Shown: piece after piece, positions 43,949 to 53,071 of the stretch
Position numbering within the stretch: the stretch's first letter is position 1
Layout: each line of letters opens with the position of its first letter
Assembly: GCA_017478025.1 (NCBI GenBank)
Contig: JAFVGZ010000032.1
Coordinates: 1 to 59,084 of the forward strand
DNA from: Prevotella sp.
GTDB lineage: Bacteria > Bacteroidota > Bacteroidia > Bacteroidales > Bacteroidaceae
Length of the DNA: 59,084 nucleotides
Direction: 5' to 3'
The notes under the pieces: generated by a model
What the model saw: only the letters and a program-made list of their open reading frames with translations
Databases searched by the model: none
Told to the model about the DNA's origin: nothing
Position numbers and translations under genes: made by a program

Positions 43949-44944
43949 TCACTTGCCAATCTGGTTCTCTACAATGTCTGCCAGCACGTCTCCCATGGTC
44001 AGTCCCGCAGCTTTTACCTGCTGTGGGATGAAGGATGTGGCTGTCATACCAGGTGTGGTGTTTATCTCAAGGATGTTAATCTTGTCAGCTCCATCGGCAG
44101 TCTTGCTGATGATATAATCAACACGTATGATGCCGTTGGCGTGCAGGATGTCATAGATAGCGCTGGTAATCTTCTCAAGACGTGCGGCTACATCAGCAGA
44201 AAGACGTGCCGGGGTGATTTCTTCTACCTGACCGTTGTACTTGGCATCATAGTCAAAGAATTCATTCTTAGTTACCACTTCGGTGGCAGGAAAGACCACA
44301 TACTTCTCTTTAGTCTTGTATATGCCCTGTGTTACCTCTGTGCCGTCGAGGAAAGCCTCTATCATTACCGTGCTGCTCTCACCGAAGGCGAGGGCAAGTG
44401 CCTTAGGCATATCATCAAAACTCTTTACCTTGCTCACACCGAAACTGCTGCCGTCAGCGGCAGGTTTTACGAAGCAGGGGTAGCCGACGGTCTGGCGTAT
44501 GCTCTCGTCGGTAATGCTGCTTTCGTCCCCTTTACGCACCAGAATGCTGTCTGCAACGCTGATGCCGAAGGAGCGGAGGTAGTTGTTCAGGGCAAATTTG
44601 TCGAAGGTCAGAGCCTCTACAAGCACGCTGCTGGTGGAGTAGGGCAGGCCGATAAGGTCGAAATAGCCTTGCAACTGTCCCGTCTCACCCGGTGTGCCGT
44701 GGATTGTGATATAGGCGTAATCAAATGTTTTCTTCTCACCATTGTCGGTGAAAGAGAAGTCATTCTTGTCAATGTCGGCGGTATTACCGTCTGGCAGATT
44801 AACATGCCAGTCGCCCTTTTTCAGATCTACTACATAGCAGTCGTACTGCTCCTTGTTGAAGAAAGAGTAGATGCCGGCGCCAGAGCGTAGTGAGACGTCA
44901 TGCTCAGAGGAGTCTCCTCCGCAGATTATTGCTATTCTTTTCAT
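43949..44944 (-). CDS. ddl: D-alanine--D-alanine ligase
   Basis: Ddl makes the D-Ala-D-Ala that MurF (16.4 kb) attaches. From MKRIAIICGGDSSEHDVSLR (44944) the product has 331 residues; the longer frame to 45121 overlaps rluD and was rejected. IHGTPGETGQLQGYFDLIGL, YPCFVKPAADGSSFGVSKV, and the C-terminal INILEINTTPGMTATSFIPQ are ATP-grasp and product-site motifs. It lies 17 bases after rluD in a PASTA-rluD-ddl operon typical of Bacteroidetes. Confidence 0.95.
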   Translation of the reverse strand: MKRIAIICGGDSSEHDVSLRSGAGIYSFFNKEQYDCYVVDLKKGDWHVNLPDGNTADIDKNDFSFTDNGEKKTFDYAYITIHGTPGETGQLQGYFDLIGLPYSTSSVLVEALTFDKFALNNYLRSFGISVADSILVRKGDESSITDESIRQTVGYPCFVKPAADGSSFGVSKVKSFDDMPKALALAFGESSTVMIEAFLDGTEVTQGIYKTKEKYVVFPATEVVTKNEFFDYDAKYNGQVEEITPARLSADVAARLEKITSAIYDILHANGIIRVDYIISKTADGADKINILEINTTPGMTATSFIPQQVKAAGLTMGDVLADIVENQIGK

Positions 44945-44961
44945 TTTTGTTTTGTTGTTTT

Positions 44962-46056
44962 TTACTCTGTCGTGTTGCGTGTGGTACCGCTGACATAGCC
45001 TTCCCACTTCTCTATCAGCTGCTTGAAGTCCTCCGGCCACTCGCTGGTGAAGTCCATCTGCTGCCCTGTTGTGGGGTGTACGAAGCCTAATGTCTTGGCG
45101 TGCAAGGCCTGCCGGGGGCATGTCTTGAAGCAGTTGCTGATGAATGCTTTGTACTTTGAACTGCGTTCGCCTCGCAGTATCTCCGTGCCGCCGTAGGTCT
45201 CATCACCGAAGAGAGGGTGCCCGATGTGCTTCATGTGAGCACGTATCTGGTGGGTGCGCCCTGTCTCAAGGATGCATTCTACGAGTGTGACATACCCGAA
45301 TTTCTCTATCACGCGCCAGTGGGTGACGGCCTCTTTGCCTATGCCAGAGTCTGGCGGCATGACTGTCATGCGCAGTCTGTCCTTGGGGTCGCGGGTGATA
45401 TTGCCTTCAATGCGCCCTTCGTCTTCGGCAAAGTGTCCCCAGACGAGGCAATGATAGGAGCGGTGTGTGTCGTGAACGAAGAACTGTCGTCCGAGGTTTG
45501 TCTTTGCCTCTGGTGTCTTAGCCACCACGAGCAGACCGCTGGTGTCTTTGTCTATGCGGTGTACCAGACCTACCTCTGGCGAGTTCGGATCGAACGTCGG
45601 CACATCTTTCATGTGCCACGCCACGGCATTGATGAGGGTTCCGTGGAAGTTTCCTGCTCCGGGATGCACCACCATACCTGCCGGCTTGTTTACTACCATC
45701 AGCACATCGTCCTCATATACTATATTAAGAGGAATGTCTTCTGGGTATATTGTGCTGTCATGCTTGGGCATGCTGAGCATCAGGGTAATGACATCTCCGG
45801 GTCTGACTTTATAGTTGCTCTTCACTGGGCGGTCGTTTACGCGGATGCATCCAGCATCAGCAGCCGTCTGTATGCGGTTTCGTGAGGAGTGTACCATGCG
45901 TTCGAAGAGGTATTTATCAATGCGCACCGGCACCTGACCGGCATCCACAATACAGCGAAAGTGCTCGTATTCCGGCGCCGTTTCATCGAGAGTCTCGTCG
46001 CTTTCAGGCAAGAACTGCTCCTCTTCGTTTATGTATAACTGCTCACTGTTCATCAT
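44962..46056 (-). CDS. rluD: 23S rRNA pseudouridine synthase, RluD-like
   Basis: The 364-residue enzyme has an S4 RNA-binding domain (about 45-105, RIDKYLFERMVHSSRNRIQ) and a RluA-family catalytic domain with the active Asp in GLVHRIDKDTSGLLVVAKT (about 165) and LVECILETGRTHQIRAHMKH. It modifies uridines in 23S rRNA. It starts three bases after the PASTA gene stop and precedes ddl. Confidence 0.92.
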   Translation of the reverse strand: MMNSEQLYINEEEQFLPESDETLDETAPEYEHFRCIVDAGQVPVRIDKYLFERMVHSSRNRIQTAADAGCIRVNDRPVKSNYKVRPGDVITLMLSMPKHDSTIYPEDIPLNIVYEDDVLMVVNKPAGMVVHPGAGNFHGTLINAVAWHMKDVPTFDPNSPEVGLVHRIDKDTSGLLVVAKTPEAKTNLGRQFFVHDTHRSYHCLVWGHFAEDEGRIEGNITRDPKDRLRMTVMPPDSGIGKEAVTHWRVIEKFGYVTLVECILETGRTHQIRAHMKHIGHPLFGDETYGGTEILRGERSSKYKAFISNCFKTCPRQALHAKTLGFVHPTTGQQMDFTSEWPEDFKQLIEKWEGYVSGTTRNTTE

Positions 46057-46059
46057 ATA

Positions 46060-46812
46060 TTACTCCACGACCTCAAAGTCATCACCATTCTGAGGAGCGC
46101 TGCTGCCGGTTGACGTATGTCCTTCGCTTTCGCTAGCCTCAACCTTTTTGTCGTTCTCTGTGCCGCTTTCGCTTCCTTCAAAGTCATCACCATAGAGTGA
46201 CACATCTTCATATTCATCGTGTGGCAGGTCTGTCACATAGATGGAATCAGAGGCGTCACGCTGTCCATTGCCCACTTGTATCGTCAGTGTTGCCTCTATT
46301 GGCAACCTCTGACCAGATACTACACTGCGCCCATTGAGGAGAACGCCATAGACCCAGTCCTTCTCGCCGGGGATGTATTGCGGCTCTCCAATCTTGAAAC
46401 CCTTTGCCCTCAGCTTGGCTATAGCCTCGCGATAGGAGCTATTGTCAATGATATCAGGCAGTGTCACCGTTGGAGTGTTAATGGCATTGATGGTGAGATA
46501 GATGGTGCGCCCGCTCTTGACAAACGTACCTGCTGCCGGTATCTGCTCTAAGACTGTGCCCGGAGCAACGGTCTTGATGTATCCGGTGTCAGATACTACG
46601 ATAACCAAATCCAGCTCTTCGGCAACGTTTATCGCATTCTCAATAGGTATGTTGCGCAGATTTGGCACAGCGATGCTCTCTCCGTGGTGCGTGTAGTAGT
46701 TCAGCCCAATTTGTGCTGCTACTACGAGCATCACCACGAAGATACACATGGCGAAGATATTTCCCCACAGGTATCTGCCTGTCAACTTCTTGAAGAACTC
46801 AGTCGGTGTCAA
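46060..46812 (-). CDS. Membrane PASTA-domain protein
   Basis: The 250-residue protein has one N-terminal membrane segment (about 17-38), then two or three PASTA domains (about 48-195: AVPNLRNIPIENAINVAEEL, VTLPDIIDNSSYREAIAKLR) and a disordered acidic tail (GDDFEGSESGTENDKK). There is no kinase domain. PASTA domains bind peptidoglycan fragments or act in cell-wall assembly; the place before rluD and ddl fits an envelope role. Confidence 0.9.
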   Translation of the reverse strand: MTPTEFFKKLTGRYLWGNIFAMCIFVVMLVVAAQIGLNYYTHHGESIAVPNLRNIPIENAINVAEELDLVIVVSDTGYIKTVAPGTVLEQIPAAGTFVKSGRTIYLTINAINTPTVTLPDIIDNSSYREAIAKLRAKGFKIGEPQYIPGEKDWVYGVLLNGRSVVSGQRLPIEATLTIQVGNGQRDASDSIYVTDLPHDEYEDVSLYGDDFEGSESGTENDKKVEASESEGHTSTGSSAPQNGDDFEVVE

Positions 46813-46846
46813 GTGAATGAATGTTTGAAGAGCGTGTGAAAGTGAC

Positions 46847-47842
46847 TTATCTGATGTCTATAACAGGGATGTTGTCTTTGTCGTTGTAGTAGAGGTTCTC
46901 GCCTGCCATACCCCATATGAAGGTGTAATAATATGTTCCGGCAGCGGCATGCATAGACCATTCAGGCGACATGATAGCCTGTTCATTGTGCAACCACACG
47001 TTGCGGCTCTCCTGTGGCTCTCCCATTACGTGGTCAATGGTCTGTCCGTCTGGCAGGTTGAAGTAATAGTAAGCCTCTATACGACGGCCGTGAGTGTGAG
47101 GCGGCATGGTGTTCCATACGGCTCCGGGATTGAGCTGGGTGAGTCCGAGCTGCAACTGGCAAGGGCCTTCCTCAAGCACATCGTTGACAATCAGCTTATA
47201 TACGGTGCGGCTATTAGCCTCTTCTACTGTGCCGACAGGACCCCATACGGCAGCTTTCAGCGAACCTTTACGGCCATCGAGGGTTATCCACTGAGTCTTA
47301 TAGTGCTGGTGAGCGGTAGCAGAATTGAGGTAGAACTTGGCTGGCTTTGAGGCATCCTTGCTCCTGAACTCAACTACTTTATTCACGTCTTTGTCCTTGC
47401 CGATGTGTCCACGACCCACGTAGAGAGCCTCTTTGGGAGACAGGGCATACTCCTTGCCATCTACTATTACGAAGCCATCTCCCTGTCCGCAGTTCACGAT
47501 ACCTATCTCACGGTTGTAGAGGAAGTACTTCTCTTTGATTGTCTTATCAACATCCAGCCCCAGTTCCCAGAAGTTCTCCAGCTTCAGAGTCTTGGTGACA
47601 GGCATTGCGCCACCAAAGATAAAGCGGTCATAGTGGGAGTAAGTGAGCAGGATAGAGTCTGCCTCCATCACCTTTTCCATTACGAAACGGCTGCGCAGGG
47701 TCTTCGTGTCATAGGTCTTCACGTCCTGCGGATGACATGCTGTCTGGAATTTTACATGCTGACAGCCAACGAAGCGGTCAGCTTCTTGGGCGTTGGCAGT
47801 GAGTGCCAGAGCCACTAATGCGAGGGAAAGTATTCTTTTCAT
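46847..47842 (-). CDS. kduI: 5-dehydro-4-deoxy-D-glucuronate isomerase with a signal peptide
   Basis: KduI interconverts 4-deoxy-5-ketouronate (DKI) and DKII, a step after pectin lyase action. [32 protein letters not shown] and the metal site [15 protein letters not shown] (about 248-262) with a later His in [12 protein letters not shown] fit the family; all ligands appear present. The odd point is the N-terminus [19 protein letters not shown], a clear signal peptide on what is usually a cytosolic enzyme of about 280 residues. It starts 15 bases after the EIIC gene, so both are one operon. Confidence 0.88.
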   Translation of the reverse strand: MKRILSLALVALALTANAQEADRFVGCQHVKFQTACHPQDVKTYDTKTLRSRFVMEKVMEADSILLTYSHYDRFIFGGAMPVTKTLKLENFWELGLDVDKTIKEKYFLYNREIGIVNCGQGDGFVIVDGKEYALSPKEALYVGRGHIGKDKDVNKVVEFRSKDASKPAKFYLNSATAHQHYKTQWITLDGRKGSLKAAVWGPVGTVEEANSRTVYKLIVNDVLEEGPCQLQLGLTQLNPGAVWNTMPPHTHGRRIEAYYYFNLPDGQTIDHVMGEPQESRNVWLHNEQAIMSPEWSMHAAAGTYYYTFIWGMAGENLYYNDKDNIPVIDIR

Positions 47843-47857
47843 TGTTGTATGGTTTTA

Positions 47858-49234
47858 TTATTTCTTGTTAATTCTCATTCTGTTCCATGCGACGAGGGCT
47901 ATCGTCAAGAGTGTCAGCAGGGCTGCACCAATGTAGCTTATATACTTGATACAAGCGTATATGAGCGTTGACAGGGGACTTGATGCAAAGTCGAGCGCAC
48001 CTGCCTGGAAGCCTGCTGGCACCTGAACGGTCTTGTCGTCAGGATGTACCTGGGCTACAGTGTGAGCCGCACTGGTGAAGTCGCCCGCCATCCAAGTTAC
48101 GAAATACAGGCCTATTGCCATTACTACCAATCCTACAATGAACGAGCGCAGCACGTTGCCGTTGGTGTATGGCAACACCATTACGAATACATAGAACATA
48201 CCTGCGAGCGATGCCAGAGGCAGGAATTGGTTGCCGGGCAGCACCACTGCCAGTATCAGTGTAACTGGAATGAGCAGCAATGACACTACGAGAGTCGTAG
48301 GATGGCCGATAACAAGAGCAGGTGACATGCCGATATAGAGCTCTTTGTCCTCACCAAACTTCTTGGCGATGAGTTCCTTCGTAGCCTCTGCGATAGGTTT
48401 CAGACCTTCGATGAAGAGGCTGGTAATGCGTGGAATAAGCTCCATCACCGCTCCCATCTTGATGCCTATCTGCAGGGTTGTGGGTATACGGTCAACCACT
48501 TCTGCCCAGTCCTTACATGCCAGACAGCCGATGATGATGCCTATGAGCACTCCGAGGAAGAGCGGTTCGCCAAAGAGACCGAACTTCTTCTTCATGCCCT
48601 CGGAGTCAATGTTCACCTTGTTGATACCGGGAACATAGTCCAATACCTTATTTATTATAACAGCAAACGGCATGAATCCCTGGCAGAAGGGCTGTGGTAT
48701 GGATATGCCGTCCATGCCGGGATAGAAGCTCTGGAAGCGTTTTGCCGTGATGTCTGCCAGCACCAATGTTATGATGTAGCAGATGATGGCGGCGAAGAAA
48801 CCCCATACTATGCTGCCGGTCATAAAGTAGATTACTGCTCCGATGAATGCGAAGTGCCAGTAGTTCCACAGGTCAATGTTCACCGTGCGGGTGCAACCTA
48901 AAAGCAGAAGCAGCAGGTTTACGCCCAGACACACGGGGATGATGAATGATCCGACAAGGGTATTATAGGCTACCGACGCTGCGGCAGGCCAGCCCATGTC
49001 AAACACCTGTAGCTTGAGGTCATAGATTTCAACCACTTTAGAGAGTGCCGGTGACATGGTGTCCACAAGGAGTGCCGTGATGATACTCAGGCCTACGAAA
49101 CCTACACCCACGTATAAACCGCTCTTCAGAGCCTTTGAGAAGTTGATACCGATGCATACACCGAGGATGGTGAAGATGATAGGCATCATGACAGCGGCGC
49201 CAAGGCCGATGATGTAAGAGAATACTGCTTCCAT
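47858..49234 (-). CDS. Orphan PTS galactitol-type EIIC transporter
   Basis: The 458-residue inner-membrane protein has at least ten hydrophobic segments. YIIGLGAAVMMPIIFTILG at the N-terminus, FDMGWPAAASVAYNTLVGS, and GMSPALVIGHPTTLVVSLLL are EIIC-Gat motifs. No EIIA, EIIB, HPr or EI gene is in the window, and Bacteroidetes generally lack a working PTS, so it probably acts as a plain transporter. Its operon neighbours (exported KduI, DUF4861) suggest a uronate or pectin-derived substrate. This role is inference. Confidence 0.8.
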   Translation of the reverse strand: MEAVFSYIIGLGAAVMMPIIFTILGVCIGINFSKALKSGLYVGVGFVGLSIITALLVDTMSPALSKVVEIYDLKLQVFDMGWPAAASVAYNTLVGSFIIPVCLGVNLLLLLLGCTRTVNIDLWNYWHFAFIGAVIYFMTGSIVWGFFAAIICYIITLVLADITAKRFQSFYPGMDGISIPQPFCQGFMPFAVIINKVLDYVPGINKVNIDSEGMKKKFGLFGEPLFLGVLIGIIIGCLACKDWAEVVDRIPTTLQIGIKMGAVMELIPRITSLFIEGLKPIAEATKELIAKKFGEDKELYIGMSPALVIGHPTTLVVSLLLIPVTLILAVVLPGNQFLPLASLAGMFYVFVMVLPYTNGNVLRSFIVGLVVMAIGLYFVTWMAGDFTSAAHTVAQVHPDDKTVQVPAGFQAGALDFASSPLSTLIYACIKYISYIGAALLTLLTIALVAWNRMRINKK

Positions 49235-49267
49235 TATTGTTTGTTTAGTTCGTTTGTTTTACTATGT

Positions 49268-49362
49268 TTTTTGGGGTAAACCGTTTGTTTTGATATGCTT
49301 TTTGGGGTAAACCGTTTGTTTTGTTTACTTGTTTTGTTCTGTTTTTGGGGTAAACTGTTTAT
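49268..49362. repeat. 31-bp tandem repeat between the DUF4861 and EIIC genes
   Basis: TTTTTGGGGTAAACCGTTTG plus TTTT occurs at 49268-49291 and 49299-49322 (31-bp period), and a third partial copy (GGGGTAAACTGTTTATT) follows at 49342-49362. The last copy runs up to the stop of the DUF4861 gene. It lies within the presumed transcript. Confidence 0.8.
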
Positions 49363-50618
49363 TCCCTATACTTAATTACCTCAGTCTTTATTACCACAAT
49401 GTTTGCGGGCGACTGTAGTTCCTTTTTCCACTCCTTCAGGTATTCAAACCATTCGTCTTGGCCCTTGAAGCCGAAGGTCTCGATGTGGCATGTGGAGGTA
49501 AACCAGTAGCGCATGAAGTCTGTCGTTGTGCCTACCAGCTCCACATAAGCCTGATCAGGCAGGTGCTCCTTGCCGTTGGTGAAGTGTGAATCACCTTTGT
49601 AATACTCTTTCGGGATGTATATTCCCAGTCCCACCGTAATGGTATCATAGACCTTCGGATTGTTGCCGGCACATGCTCTGCCCCAGCATCCGCGCAGACC
49701 AGCTTTGTCCGTATATTCCTGCGAGCCCTCTACGATATCCACTATTCCCGTTGACAGCGGCACATCGGCAACGGGGCGGGAGAACTGTACCTGTGTCTCC
49801 ACATCGCGATGTCCCATGTACAGTATATATCTTGTCCTGATATCAACGGGTTTGCATCCCTCATACGGGCGCCACCCCTTGTTTGTTATGTCAAGTACGG
49901 TGCGCACGGGTCCCTGGCACACCACTGTCTGGGTGTGGTTGCGTGAGTTCTGGAACATCACATTCTTTGTGCCGTCCCATCCGTGCAGAGTTCCGCAACC
50001 GTATGTGGAGCCCGTGTAAAGCACGTCCTCGCCATATCCTTTGTCGCGCTGCTCCTGTGTGGTGTAGAACCCGGTCTCGGCAATATCGGCCTTCAGAAGG
50101 CGGTGTCCGTAATAGTCTATGGACTGGCGGTGGTCAGCATAAACGCGGAATCCCACCATATCGTTCTCCATTACAGCACCATGAGGATAGATGTAATTAT
50201 ATGGATTTGTCTCTGCCGGCCATGTGACGGAGCATACTTGCTGGTGCTTCTGCACCTTTGCGCTTTTGTCGCGGTCGCGCAATCCTACATAACCGTACGT
50301 AACGGGCTCATACTTGCGTGGCTCACCCTCGGTGGAAAGTGTTACAGTGAACGTCTGCTTCTCTTTCTTTTGCATGTCAGTGACAAATGACAGTTCGTCA
50401 AACAGACCGTCATCATCCATGTCATCCAGCTGGCAGGGCACCTCCTTTCCGTTCAGGGTCACCAAGGCGCTCGCTACGGTGCCATCTACGCTCACTACTA
50501 CCGGCACTGCGCGCCGTGCTGTTTTGGCGGTGTTAGTTACGTTAACGGTAAGTGTCGTCTCTGCTGCCAAAGCTGTGACAGCAGTCAGGGAGGCAAGTAT
50601 GGTAAGTAGTTTTCTCAT
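49359..50618 (-). CDS. Secreted DUF4861-family protein
   Basis: The 419-residue protein has a signal peptide (about 1-19, ending ALAAE), a beta-rich N-terminus (VPVVVSVDGTVASALVTLNG, LDDMDDDGLFDELSFV) and the middle motif PHGAVMENDMVGFRVYADHR with YYGHRLLKADIAETGFYTT. These match DUF4861 proteins found in polysaccharide utilisation loci for pectin and other uronic-acid glycans; their activity is not established as far as I know. It opens the cassette DUF4861-EIIC-kduI. Only 34 bases separate it from folK upstream, and no promoter was recognised. Confidence 0.8.
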   Translation of the reverse strand: MRKLLTILASLTAVTALAAETTLTVNVTNTAKTARRAVPVVVSVDGTVASALVTLNGKEVPCQLDDMDDDGLFDELSFVTDMQKKEKQTFTVTLSTEGEPRKYEPVTYGYVGLRDRDKSAKVQKHQQVCSVTWPAETNPYNYIYPHGAVMENDMVGFRVYADHRQSIDYYGHRLLKADIAETGFYTTQEQRDKGYGEDVLYTGSTYGCGTLHGWDGTKNVMFQNSRNHTQTVVCQGPVRTVLDITNKGWRPYEGCKPVDIRTRYILYMGHRDVETQVQFSRPVADVPLSTGIVDIVEGSQEYTDKAGLRGCWGRACAGNNPKVYDTITVGLGIYIPKEYYKGDSHFTNGKEHLPDQAYVELVGTTTDFMRYWFTSTCHIETFGFKGQDEWFEYLKEWKKELQSPANIVVIKTEVIKYRE

Positions 50619-50652
50619 CCTCTTATTATGTTTGGTCGTTAGTCTGTTCGTG

Positions 50653-51093
50653 TCAGTATTTGTCAGTCAACTGTCTCAGGGGTGTCATTACGAAGTCTCT
50701 TTGCCGCATCAGTGGGTGTGGTATCTTCAGGTTGGGTTCATCAATGGTCATGTCATCATATAACAGTATATCGATGTCTATGATGCGGTCTTGATAATAT
50801 GCTTTGCCGTTACGGTGCGATGTCTTCTCCGTTCGCCCCATATTGCGTTCTATCTGTTGCGTGGCTGTGAGCAAATCATGCGGTTTCATCGCTGTTTCTA
50901 CGCATATCACAGCATTGGCGAAGGTATTGTCAGACTGAAATCCCCATGGCTCTGTGCGATATATGTCTGACTGTTGTCTTACGGTTCCGATACGCTCTGC
51001 CACCAGTTGGCATGCAATACGGATGTTTTCCTCTGTGTTACCCAGGTTGGAGCCCAGGCCCAGATAGACGGTGTGTGGCGTGTGGTTAGTCAT
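50653..51093 (-). CDS. folK: HPPK, folate biosynthesis pyrophosphokinase
   Basis: FolK transfers pyrophosphate to 6-hydroxymethyl-dihydropterin. YLGLGSNLGNTEENIRIACQ at the N-terminus, TEPWGFQSDNTFANAVI, and YYQDRIIDIDILLYDD with IPHPLMRQRDFVMTPL are the family motifs. Its 146 residues are normal. The start overlaps the end of queA by eight bases, so it is translated from the same message. Confidence 0.95.
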   Translation of the reverse strand: MTNHTPHTVYLGLGSNLGNTEENIRIACQLVAERIGTVRQQSDIYRTEPWGFQSDNTFANAVICVETAMKPHDLLTATQQIERNMGRTEKTSHRNGKAYYQDRIIDIDILLYDDMTIDEPNLKIPHPLMRQRDFVMTPLRQLTDKY

Positions 51094-52282
51094 TCAGTAT
51101 GAGCATCACGTCGCCGAAGCATCCCACTTTGAAGCCCGCCTTCAGCGCTTGCTTATAAGCTTCCATCACCTTCTCATATCCTCCGAAGGTGCATGTCAGC
51201 ATCAGCATGGTGGATTGAGGGTGGTATAGGTTCACGAGCAGGCTGTCGGCTGAGTTGAAATCGTATGGGGGGAATATGAATTTGTTTGTCCATCCCTCAT
51301 ATTCCTTTATATATCCGTCTGTGCCCACGCAGGTTTCCAGACCTTTCATCACTGAGGCTCCGACGGCACACACATGGTGTCCTTCGCGCTTGGTGTTGTT
51401 AAAGATATCACAGAGCTCCTTGCTTATAGTCATCTGCTCAGAGTCCATCTTGTGCTTTGACAGGTCTTCCACCTCTATTGGGTTGAAGTTTCCGAGGCTG
51501 CAGTGCACGGTGGCGAATCCGCTCTTTATGCCTGCTATCTCAAGTCGCTTCATCATCTGGCGTGTGAAGTGCAGTCCTGTGGATGGTGCTGTCACTGCGC
51601 CCTCCACTTCGGCGAAGACTGTCTGGAAGTCCTCAAAGTCATCTTCTGTCACGGGACGGTCGTTCTTTCCGTCCTTTCCGCGATGGTCTATGATGTATCG
51701 GGGCAGCGGCGCCTGACCCAAACTGAAGAGTTCTCGCTTGAACTCCTCGTGCGGACAGTCGTAAAGGAAACGCAGTGTGCGACCTCGCGATGTGGTATTA
51801 TCCACCACTTCAGCCACCAGCGTACCCTCCTCGTTGAAGAACAGTTTGTTGCCTATGCGTATCTTTCGTGCCGGTTCTACCAGCACATCCCACAGTCGCA
51901 TCTCCTGATTCAGCTCGCGAAGCAGGAATACCTCAATACGAGCATCGGTCTTCTCCTTTGTAGCATACATGCGAGCGGGGAATACCTTAGTGTTGTTGAA
52001 GATGAAAGCGTCATCCTCCTTGAAGTAGTCAAAGATGTCCAGCAGTGTCAGTGGCTGCTTATTGCCGTCGGCATCCTTCAGCGTACGTCCGCGAGAGTCG
52101 GTCTTGTATAAGCTAATCTTTCCTGACTTCTTATGCAGCACCAACATGCGGCACTGGTCCGGACGCTTAACTGTGAAGATAGTTTCTTCTCCTTTCTCGT
52201 TGGTCACCGTGTGCTCCTCGCCGTGTGGGTAGAGCGCTACTTGTGAGTTACTGAGTGGATAGTTAAACTGTGATAATTTCAT
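51086..52282 (-). CDS. queA: tRNA S-adenosylmethionine ribosyltransferase-isomerase
   Basis: QueA makes epoxyqueuosine from preQ1-tRNA with SAM. From MKLSQFNYPLSNSQVALYP (52282) the product has 398 residues; the ATG at 52318 adds 12 residues and is less likely. AFIFNNTKVFPARMYATKE, GAVTAPSTGLHFTRQMMKRL and LYHPQSTMLMLTCTFGGYE are typical. It lies between truB and folK on one strand. Confidence 0.95.
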   Translation of the reverse strand: MKLSQFNYPLSNSQVALYPHGEEHTVTNEKGEETIFTVKRPDQCRMLVLHKKSGKISLYKTDSRGRTLKDADGNKQPLTLLDIFDYFKEDDAFIFNNTKVFPARMYATKEKTDARIEVFLLRELNQEMRLWDVLVEPARKIRIGNKLFFNEEGTLVAEVVDNTTSRGRTLRFLYDCPHEEFKRELFSLGQAPLPRYIIDHRGKDGKNDRPVTEDDFEDFQTVFAEVEGAVTAPSTGLHFTRQMMKRLEIAGIKSGFATVHCSLGNFNPIEVEDLSKHKMDSEQMTISKELCDIFNNTKREGHHVCAVGASVMKGLETCVGTDGYIKEYEGWTNKFIFPPYDFNSADSLLVNLYHPQSTMLMLTCTFGGYEKVMEAYKQALKAGFKVGCFGDVMLILND

Positions 52283-52304
52283 TATGGTTATGTTTATTTT
52301 CGGT

Positions 52305-52994
52305 TTATTGTTTGTCAAGCCATTCCTGGAAGTTGTCCAGTGTCACGCAGTCCTCAATCCTCACATTGCCTGCACGTGTGCGGCACAGCTGTGTGAGGTA
52401 TGCACCGCTGCCAAGTGCACGCCCTATGTCGCGTGCCAGAGAACGTATGTACGTTCCTTTGCCGCAGACGACGCGTATCTGGGCCTGTTTCTTCTCGTCA
52501 TCATACCACAAAAGCTCCATTTCATCGATGCGAACGGGCTTTGGTTGCAGGGTTACAGACTGGTCTTGGCGCCTCAGTTCGTATGCTCGTTTGCCATCCA
52601 CATGCACTGCACTGTAGGTTGGTGGCACCTGCATGATGTCTCCCTGAAACTGCTTCAGCACATCGCGCACGCTCTGCTCCGTGATATGGTCGGCGGGATA
52701 GGTCTGGTTCACCTCGTGTTCCATATCGTAACTTGCCGTTGTGGCGCCGAACTGTAGCGTGGCCGTATATTCCTTCGTGTGCTGCTGCAGTTCCTGTATC
52801 TGCTTCGTGCACTTGCCCGTGCAGAGTATCAGCACCCCCGTGGCAAGCGGGTCCAGCGTTCCCGCGTGTCCTGTCTTGACTCGCTTCACGCCCTCACGCC
52901 GCGAGATACGCTTGCGTACAAAGGCCAAAGCCCCAAAGCTTGTCATGCCATAGGGCTTGTTGATGCCTATTATTTCGCCTTCCTTGAAATTCAT
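52305..52994 (-). CDS. truB: tRNA pseudouridine-55 synthase
   Basis: TruB makes the universal T-loop pseudouridine. INKPYGMTSFGALAFVRKRI, the catalytic Asp in GHAGTLDPLATGVLILCTGK (about 45), and CGKGTYIRSLARDIGRALG are present. Its 229 residues lack the C-terminal PUA extension of E. coli TruB (314 residues), as is common in Bacteroidetes. It ends 22 bases before queA. Confidence 0.95.
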   Translation of the reverse strand: MNFKEGEIIGINKPYGMTSFGALAFVRKRISRREGVKRVKTGHAGTLDPLATGVLILCTGKCTKQIQELQQHTKEYTATLQFGATTASYDMEHEVNQTYPADHITEQSVRDVLKQFQGDIMQVPPTYSAVHVDGKRAYELRRQDQSVTLQPKPVRIDEMELLWYDDEKKQAQIRVVCGKGTYIRSLARDIGRALGSGAYLTQLCRTRAGNVRIEDCVTLDNFQEWLDKQ

Positions 52995-53071
52995 ATTTAT
53001 GCACCTTTTCTCACCAAGGCAGAGTCAATGCAAGCATCACTCTGCTCTTTTGGCTTATCGAAAACGTTCAT

